A program made the position numbers and the translations under genes. A DNA stretch of 13,937 nucleotides from Trichomonas tenax (taxonomy: Eukaryota; Parabasalia; Trichomonadida; Trichomonadidae), in contig JALKBU010001240.1 of NCBI GenBank assembly GCA_023091735.1, forward strand, positions 1-13,937. The letters are read 5' to 3'. The notes under the pieces are model-generated. The model saw nothing but the letters and a program-made list of their open reading frames with translations, was not told the DNA's origin and did no database searches. Shown one piece after another: positions 1-6,400 of the stretch (the stretch's first letter is position 1; each line of letters starts with the position of its first letter).

Positions 1-68
1 CAAAAATTTATTTTCTATATGGGGGGACCCTAACTTGTAAAACTAATTCTGTCGTAAATATATTTAAA

Positions 69-117
69 TAGATGTTCGTAGACGCCACGGCGCAGTCGTG
101 GTGGATGCGAACATCTA
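69..117. other. GC-rich 49-nt hairpin
   Basis: A long inverted repeat in AT-rich surroundings. Bases 69-80 pair with 106-117 (12 bp, one G-T wobble). Two opposed G/A mismatches follow (81-105 and 82-104). Bases 83-89 then pair with 97-103 (7 bp, one wobble), leaving a 7-base loop at 90-96. The paired arms and the tandem G-A step suggest a structured RNA or a transposon-end hairpin. It is not a tRNA: no T-loop, acceptor stem or anticodon arm fits. Function is unknown. Confidence 0.6.
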
Positions 118-193
118 ATTACTAACTTCGCAACAATTTAACTATGCATAAATATCGATGTTTTCTTACCAATTACCAGTTAAGTATATGCTC

Positions 194-247
194 GTTGATG
201 ATAGAGTTGTGGCTCGTCAACAACACTAACCTGGATGTATTGGTTAG
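194..247. other. Cluster of short hairpins beside the left repeat
   Basis: Bases 194-201 (GTTGATGA) pair with 214-221 (TCGTCAAC, one wobble). GTTGT at 206-210 can alternatively pair with ACAAC at 220-224. CTAACC at 226-231 pairs with GGTTAG at 242-247, across the outer edge of the repeat. Each stem is short and could be chance, but together with the 69-117 hairpin they make the first 250 bases rich in pairing. Confidence 0.35.
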
Positions 248-379
248 ACAACAAAGATATTTATGACACTTTTTATAAAAGTGACAATTTTCCCGCGCAA
301 AAGTGACGGTTTATTTATGAAAAGTGATTTTAAGGTTCCCCTGTCACTTTTTGGTGTTCACTTTTGTCATAGACTCTTA
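237..379 (+). repeat. Left copy of 143-bp inverted repeat, upstream of the Rab7-like gene
   Basis: This stretch matches the reverse complement of 13783-13926 at roughly 85-88% by eye, with a few single-base gaps. The match runs from GTATTG to GACTCTTA and stops abruptly on both sides. It contains AAAAGTGAC boxes at 277-285, 299-307 and 320-328 (last base T), and the opposite orientation at 343-351 and 357-365. A central GC-rich core lies at 288-302. It ends about 160 bases before the preferred Rab7-like start. It could be a shared cis-regulatory module or a MITE-like non-autonomous transposon. Confidence 0.85.
288..302 (+). promoter_or_regulatory. E2F-like GC-rich core in the left repeat
   Basis: TTTTCCCGCGCAAAA contains TTTCCCGC, which fits the general eukaryotic E2F/DP consensus TTTSSCGC. 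It is near-palindromic, the usual form of such sites. The CCCGCGCAAAA part is unchanged in the right repeat copy. Its 3' end overlaps an AAAAGTGAC box. Binding by a trichomonad E2F is inference; only the motif and its conservation are seen. Confidence 0.4.
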
Positions 380-524
380 TCGAATGAAAAGATAAAATTT
401 ATAAAATATTATTCGAAAAAACGCTAAAATTCCTTCGAGAATGCGATATATTGTCTGAGGAGGTCCTAAAAATGCAGATGCTAAGGGAAATTATAACAAA
501 ATCAATTTTTGAATTCTGTCGGTT

Positions 525-529
525 TGACA
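525..529 (+). promoter_or_regulatory. TGACA initiator-like motif before the Rab7-like ATG
   Basis: TGACA begins 13 bases before the ATG at 538. The same pentamer lies 11 bases before the NOT1 ATG and 14 bases before the minus-strand Rab-like ATG. Trichomonads typically have very short 5' leaders and an initiator (TCAYTW in T. vaginalis) close to the start codon, so this is a candidate initiator. It also supports 538 over the upstream in-frame ATGs at 472 and 478. Confidence 0.4.
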
Positions 530-537
530 ATTTATAT

Positions 538-1137
538 ATGTCGTCACCGAAAACTATTAAAGTGGTCGTTCTTGGTGATACAGGTGTAGGTAAGACCACA
601 CTTATACACCAATTTGTTAATGGTGAGTTCGTTGCTGATTTTAAAGCTACGATTGGTGCGGATTTTTCATCAAAAAATATGACAGTAGATGGACAGCGTA
701 TATGCATTCAGATCTGGGATACAGCAGGACAGGAGCGTTTTCATGCTGTCGGTGCTACATTTTATCGTGGTACGGATGCTTGTATTCTCGTTTACGACTG
801 CACACAAATGGATACATTCAACCGCTTGAACTTTTGGAAAGAAGACTTATTCACTAAAACACAGATGCCGCCAGATCCAAAATTCCCGATAATAATCTTC
901 TCAAATAAATCCGACTTGACTGATCAAATACAAGTAAATCTAAACGACGCCAAACAATGGGCGGAGCAAAATGGATATCCGGTCTTCCACGTCTCTGCTA
1001 AGACAGGAGAAAACGTTCAGGACGGATTCCTAAAGATCATACAGATCTTCTTCGCTAACGCGAGAGATACTAGCAATAAGCCACAGATAACTCTGAAGCT
1101 TACAGAAACAAAGAAAGAACAGAAATCTTGTTGTTAA
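538..1137 (+). CDS. Rab7-like small GTPase
   Basis: A 199-residue Rab GTPase, a GDP/GTP switch that recruits effectors to membranes; Rab7 members act on late endosomes and lysosomes. All G motifs are intact: P-loop GDTGVGKT (13-20), switch I ATIGADF (37-43), WDTAGQERF (60-68), NKSD (123-126) and SAK (153-155). It ends in Cys-Cys, the double-geranylgeranylation signal. Rab7 affinity rests on KATIGADF, the TVDGQ turn, QIWDTAGQERF, the FYRG and LVYDCT stretches, and a PxxPxFP segment before NKSD; Rab7 proteins usually end CxC rather than CC. ATG 538 is chosen because it gives the usual short Rab N-terminus and follows the TGACA motif. The frame is open upstream from 388, with ATGs at 472 and 478, so a 20-22-residue extension is possible. 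The left repeat lies just upstream. Family is certain, subfamily likely. Confidence 0.93.
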   Translation: MSSPKTIKVVVLGDTGVGKTTLIHQFVNGEFVADFKATIGADFSSKNMTVDGQRICIQIWDTAGQERFHAVGATFYRGTDACILVYDCTQMDTFNRLNFWKEDLFTKTQMPPDPKFPIIIFSNKSDLTDQIQVNLNDAKQWAEQNGYPVFHVSAKTGENVQDGFLKIIQIFFANARDTSNKPQITLKLTETKKEQKSCC

Positions 1138-1197
1138 TTTATATATTTTCTTAGTTATTTGTCTATTTTGTTCAAAAGAAAGTCTATTATAATAATT

Positions 1198-1210
1198 ATG
1201 TAAATTACAT
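1198..1210 (+). terminator. Palindrome with UAAA downstream of the Rab7-like gene
   Basis: ATGTAAATTACAT is a perfect 6-bp inverted repeat around one base, 61 bases after the stop codon. It contains TAAA, the short polyadenylation signal known from trichomonads. It may mark the 3' end of the Rab7-like transcript. It is short and could be chance in AT-rich DNA. Confidence 0.25.
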
Positions 1211-1356
1211 AAATAATTGGTATAGTTTTATACTGTCTCAAGTTAATTTAGATTATATTTTTACTTTTTTACCATTATAATCTTCCATTGCTGCTAAGCT
1301 AAAATCTCTCTTGCAGATGTTAAAGTACTCGTTGAGTTTAAAATATTCCAAATTAA

Positions 1357-1800
1357 ATTTCCCAATATGCAAGATACCGTATCTCTGAGATTCTTTCCCT
1401 CTGTTAAAACGATATTTCCTACGATCCAACAGGAAGAATGGTTATTTCTTTGCCATATAGCAAAAATGATCAGTTCGGAAAGAAGGCTACAGTCTATATT
1501 TCCCCTTCAAATCATATATACAGTCCATTTATTTGGTTTAAAAAGTATGTAAGCTTGAAAACTTACTAGCAAGATGATCTCATCTTTCCATTCAAATATC
1601 GCCATTATCATGATCTTTTCGATAAGATATTTGAGCAGAATGGATTTAAGAAAGGTGCCTTTCAAAACCACTCATTCCGGAAAGGGGCGGCCTGGTGGGT
1701 TGAGAGATTACATAATTAAATCTCTTGGTCGATGAAAATCTGACATGTATACATTTTACATGTCAATTTCTACTCTTGAAGGGGCAGACAACTTACAAAG
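1357..1800 (+). pseudogene. Decayed tyrosine recombinase (C-terminal catalytic half)
   Basis: Reading the frame of base 1357 gives a tyrosine-recombinase catalytic domain. The first arginine is in RYRISEILSL (1372-1401). The beta-hairpin lysine follows in LPYSKNDQFGKKATVYI (1450-1500). The H-x-x-R box is HSFRKGAAWW (1669-1698). A frameshift near 1700-1708 moves the reading to the next frame, which continues IIKSLGR-stop-KSDMYTFYMS (about 1712-1771). The stop sits where relatives have Trp (GRW), and the nucleophile tyrosine is in MYTFYM. In-frame stops also fall at 1405 and 1567. No N-terminal half is recognisable before 1357. The GRWxSDxYxxY pattern is like the recombinases of Crypton/DIRS elements and of large DNA transposons rather than bacterial XerC. 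It is the fossil of a mobile element and cannot encode an active enzyme. Confidence 0.85.
1741..1765. repeat. 9-bp inverted repeat TGACATGTA / TACATGTCA
   Basis: TGACATGTA at 1741-1749 and TACATGTCA at 1757-1765 are perfect inverted copies separated by seven bases. They overlap the end of the recombinase fossil, where the reading includes the catalytic tyrosine, so this may be partly coding coincidence. The right arm belongs to the 12-mer TTTACATGTCAA that recurs in the later spacer. Confidence 0.4.
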
Positions 1801-3440
1801 GTTTTTGATAACAATTAATTTGCTTATCCCACAATTAATAAAAATCACTAGGGATGCAAATTTGGAAATAATCCTGGATTTTTCCAGATTCCATTTTTTA
1901 AAACTTCTTGGGCAAATAAAATTTTGACATTTTGCTTGTAAAATCCTATTATTTGTCACAAAAACAGAGGATTTTGCAATTTTATTATAGTCAATCAGTT
2001 TTTAAATGGAAGCTGGTTTTAATGCACTCATATTCATGTTTTTGTCAACTAGCGCTTTACATCTGACAGGAAATATCATCTGGATGGAAAGAAGCTGGAA
2101 GCACTCTCAAATCACTTCACTTTCATTCAATTAACCAGCACATGATTCTAGACAACATTTGCAAAACTTCATGGAAGTTCCATAAAATTGTTATAGAAAA
2201 ACAAAATTATGTTTAAATGATCCTAGAATTAATATCAAGTATACTTTGTTTTAAAATTCTGAATTCAGAAGCGATTTCTGGAAATAAATATGCATTGAAA
2301 AATATTTTTCACTTTTGACTGCGAAGGGAATCACTTTATCTTTATTTCTTCATAAATAAAATGGTTTCTCAACAATCTTTATATATATTTAAACATTAAG
2401 ACCTGGGCTTGAATATACATACCCCTAATCGTTATATTTATGAAAAATAATTTTGAATGCAAATATGAGATAAATATGATTGAAATCGTGATTTTTCGAC
2501 ATTCATTAAAAAAAAATAAATAATAAAGTAACATTATAGATTCCACTTTTTCCCAAAGTATTGAGGATGCAAAAATTTATCCCTCCCTCATCCAGAACCT
2601 TAAAAAATATGATTTTCTTTTTGTAATTTTTATTTTTGCCAAATGACAAATAATGGGATTAGAAAAATAAAATGTGCATTATAAAGCATATTAGAAGAAC
2701 CTTTTATGAGTTTGTCTCAACAAAAGCACTTGCAGTGATAATCCTTTTTTAAAATGTTGAGTTCGCGCAGCCAAAAAGTGCCTAATTCGCACACCCATAT
2801 TATGCATGTTTCATTTATCTTTATGTAAAACGCTCATTTTCGACATGTAAATATAATGTGTCAGATCACTCTACTTTTGAGATAGCTTATCCCATCCTAT
2901 CAAAAATCGAATAATTTACAAATAAAAATTATTTCTCGGGATAAGAAATGTGACATAAATTATGAAATTAGATAGACATGTTTTAAATACAATAATTAAC
3001 TTGATTTTAAAGATTTGGCCTACCGAATAGCCTGAACTTCTGCATAAAATTGTGCAACTTAATTTGGACATGTAATTTGTAAAAAGACTGCCAGAAAAGT
3101 GTCAAATCCAGGCGTATCCAGAAAAGCGTATCCCAGGGCAACAAAAACTGAGTGGTCGGATATCTATACTAACATACATTATTTAAATACTCAAAATTAT
3201 TATAATTTATATATAAAAAGCCAAAAAGTTAACTAAAATCTCGAAAATTTTGTATTTTAAGATTTTTGGTTTCGATTCATTCTTTTAGATATATTACTGC
3301 AAGCTTATGGATATAATCAATGTCAAATAATTTTAATGTATTTGTTGATATAATATTGAAATACAATGAAAAGTAAATTAAATGTTACCGAAAACTAATA
3401 CATTTAAATCCCAAAGATTAAAATTCAAATGAAGCTGACG
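1801..3440. other. Long AT-rich spacer without a supported gene
   Basis: No open frame here shows family features or a plausible coding pattern. A 42-codon ATG frame at 2006-2134 has no recognisable content. A weak stem pairs AAAATCCT at 1940-1947 with AGGATTTT at 1968-1975. Isolated GACATGTAA motifs lie near 2842 and 3067. The first part may hold further remains of the element that carried the recombinase, but no boundary or terminal repeat could be identified by eye. Confidence 0.5.
3092..3137 (+). repeat. Imperfect direct repeat (about 20 bp, two copies)
   Basis: CAGAAAAGTGTCAAATCCAGG at 3092-3112 is followed six bases later by a shortened, diverged copy at 3119-3137 that keeps CAGAAAAG and CCAGG. 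It lies about 320 bases upstream of the NOT1 start. It may be a local duplication; no function is evident. Confidence 0.35.
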
Positions 3441-3446
3441 AAAAAG

Positions 3447-3451
3447 TGACA
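3447..3451 (+). promoter_or_regulatory. TGACA initiator-like motif before the NOT1 ATG
   Basis: TGACA begins 11 bases before the ATG at 3458, inside AAAAAGTGACAG. This also matches the AAAAGTGAC box of the 143-bp repeats. If it is the transcription start element, the leader would be under about ten bases. GTG at 3446 inside the motif opens the frame, but the ATG at 3458 is the natural start. Confidence 0.4.
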
Positions 3452-3457
3452 GTTAAC

Positions 3458-6400
3458 ATGGCTCGCTATAGGAAAGAAGCTTCAATAATTCCTGCACCAT
3501 TTAACTTTGGAGCTGTTTTTTCTGACAATCTTGTTGACAGCGAGTTCGACGTGAAATCTTCAAATGAAATTTCCGAAGAATTATTGACAATAGTCAGATC
3601 AACAGACCAAAACGTGGCTGTAGCGGTATTATTATCACTATTTTCGCGTATTCAGAAGCAAGAAAATAATGATCGCAAGCACAAATTGCTAGAAATTCTA
3701 AATTGTTTTATCGATTTAATTCAAAATCAGCAATGGTTTAGAATCATTGTTCTAAAATTCTTCAACAAGCTTCCTGAGTTCCCAGAAGCGATTCTACATC
3801 AGTTGAACAACCTATCAAGCTTGGTTTTAGTTGTTCATGGCGCAAGTTCGAAATATTTCCAGGAATGCCAGAATTACATACAGAACAACATAATTCCAAA
3901 TATTTCACAAATCCACAGCGATAAAATCTCGCAAAATGTTCTCTACGAATTATGCGACTTGCATTTACCGAATTTTGATCCTGATGTAATATTTGGCCAG
4001 AAGGAACAGCCTGAGTTCTCGCCATATTTGTCGGTTACTAAGCTTTCAAGCCAACAGAACAATGTTGAAATTTCAATTTTCGATAACATTCCAATTCAAT
4101 CAGTTTTGGCAGAATCAAATGCAACGCTCATTTCACAGAAGTCAAGATTAGTCGAATTATTCTCATTCTACCCAGATTTCAACGAATATCATGCGGCTTC
4201 ATTTATTTTCTGTCTTGTTCAGCCTCATTTCCAGTACAAAGAATACCTTGAAAATCTCGAACCAGACTCACGCAGTCGCTTGCTCCAGATGCACAGAGAA
4301 ATTTTTGAGGAAAAGAAATTATCAGTTCAAGGAATCATCGACCATTTCCCATCGTTAGATATCCACCATCTTCAGGTTGATTCGTGCCCACTTCTTTTCT
4401 CGATTCTTACTTCACTCACATGTGGCCAACAAATTAATCCGATTTCATTTACTCAACAGTGGAAGAGTCCTCAGTTACAGCAATCTGTTCTTCAGTATAT
4501 CACAACAAATGCAGTGCCGATCCTCGATTTCTCAAAGACACCAAAACAAATTGATTTCGAAAAATTCATTCAGACTGGTGCTAATTTTGATAATTGCTGC
4601 AACTGCTGGAAGTCCCTCGAGTTTGTTCAGCGTGCAACTCAATTACTTTCACATGATAATCAAAATCTCAATAAGTTCTTTGAACCACTCATCCAGAAGC
4701 ATCCAGCAGTCTTAATTACCATCTTCTCACGTGCAGATATCGAAGCCACAGAGAATATCATCGAAATTGCAACACAAGCACTCGGACAGCTCGTTCATGC
4801 TAATTTATCAACAGTTGTCAACAAGTTATTCAAGAACTCACCAAGCTTCATCACTCTGCTCTTGCTCAACCTCTACAAGAGCCAACCAGCTGTCATCGAC
4901 AGAATCTACAGCACATTCAGCGATCACGTTCAGAAGTTATTAGAGCTTTCTGATGTCTTCTTCGCGACTGATTGCGCAATGATCGCAGCTGCTAACAAGA
5001 CAATTGAGATTGGCAAATTCATCGAATCTTACACAAAGAGGAACGGACAGGAATCACTCCAGAAGATTATTGATTTCATTGTTCAAAAGGTGAAGCACGT
5101 CAATTCACAGCAGTTGCTCGTCATCACAAATCTCTTCACATACCTCTCTGAGCATTTCAATGAATACACGATTCACCAGCAAATTTTCATCAAGAATGCT
5201 ACTAAGAGTGCTGCAGAGATAAACCCAGCAATTGCCATCCCTTCGTACGATATCAAGATTCCTCAGAAGTTGCTCAATGAGACAAGAGAGCAGGCTCATA
5301 ATTCCATGACGAAGTTAATGGCCGGGCAAATATCTCCAAACGATTTCTTCATTAATCTTTCTCGTGAAAGATTCATCAATCCATTATTCTTCTCGGAGAT
5401 AGTCACACTTATGTTATCAGAAATCGAGCATGTCGATGATATGAAGCCAAACGCCATCAGAATCCTCGGAACTGCAACTGCTCAGTTAGTTATTTCCGGC
5501 AGTTTGACGAGATCCAAGAGTGAGCAGATTTTGCATTTAATCAAAGCTGCTCTGAACAACGAAGAGCAAACACCTTCATACACATTTGGTATTCATGCTT
5601 TAGAATTGATCTTACCAAAAATCGACAACTTCCCACAGTTCATCTTCGACGTTATGAGAGAAACAAGAATCAGAGATCTCAGTCCTGAAATTTTCGCTCA
5701 GGTCCAATCTATTGGTCAGAAGATTAATGAACCACTCCACTCCACATTGCCAAAGACAATCAATGTCCATCCACTTCTTATGAGGTTCCTCAACATGCGT
5801 ACGCATCCACCTCCTTCTGTGGCGCGCGCATTGCTGAATCTGGCTCAAGAGCCAACTTCTCTTCATGACATTCTTAAGAAGCACTACAAATTGCATGATT
5901 GGATTGCTCTCTCTGTCGTTGATACAATCCAAGACAAACTAGCTCTCTTACCAGCGTTTGAGCCGTATATCAAAGAGAACCCTGATTTTACATCTATTGT
6001 TTTCCAAGCTGCTTCCGCACGCTCTCTTCAGCATATTTTGGCACCTGAGTTTGGAAAGTACGAAGGCTGCTTGAGGAGAAGGAGACTGTATGTGTTGGGC
6101 AATCTCATTGGCAGAATAACTCTTATGGACTGCAGACCAATTTTGTCCAGATTCTTGGATCTCAAGAAGCTTCTTTTGTATGGTGTTTCTCAAGGAAAGC
6201 TTTATGGTATTGTTCCATTTGTTGTTGCAATTTTGTCAAACGCTCACGATTTCTTCTTACCGCCGAACCCATACAAGTCAGGTCTCCTCTATATCCTTGC
6301 TGGTATCTGCGCAATGGATTCCATCAAAGTATACATCAAGCAGCAGATTTTAGGACTCTTCACAAAGAACAGGATCAATTTAGGTCTATTCGACAAAGTT

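Noticed and set aside
69..117. A tRNA gene, because of the GGCGCAGT D-loop-like stretch
   Set aside because: No acceptor stem, anticodon arm or T-loop can be placed around it; it folds as one simple hairpin.
451..537. Start of the Rab7-like protein at 451
   Set aside because: The codon at 451 is TTG; the canonical Rab N-terminus and the TGACA motif both point to ATG 538.
1545..1569. A 25-nt short intron: GTATGT at 1545 and ACTAG ending at 1569
   Set aside because: Short trichomonad introns look similar, but removing it would leave the recombinase frame, while reading straight through keeps the homologous frame on both sides.
2006..2134. A 42-residue protein starting MEAGFN
   Set aside because: Too short, no family features; chance frames of this size are common.
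3446..3457. Start of NOT1 at GTG 3446
   Set aside because: Eukaryotic nuclear genes start at ATG; 3458 is the first in frame, and 3446 lies inside the probable promoter motif.
4377..4715. Other-frame open stretches inside NOT1, such as this one and those near 7161, 7815 and 8187
   Set aside because: They are shadows of the NOT1 frame, with biased composition and no independent features.
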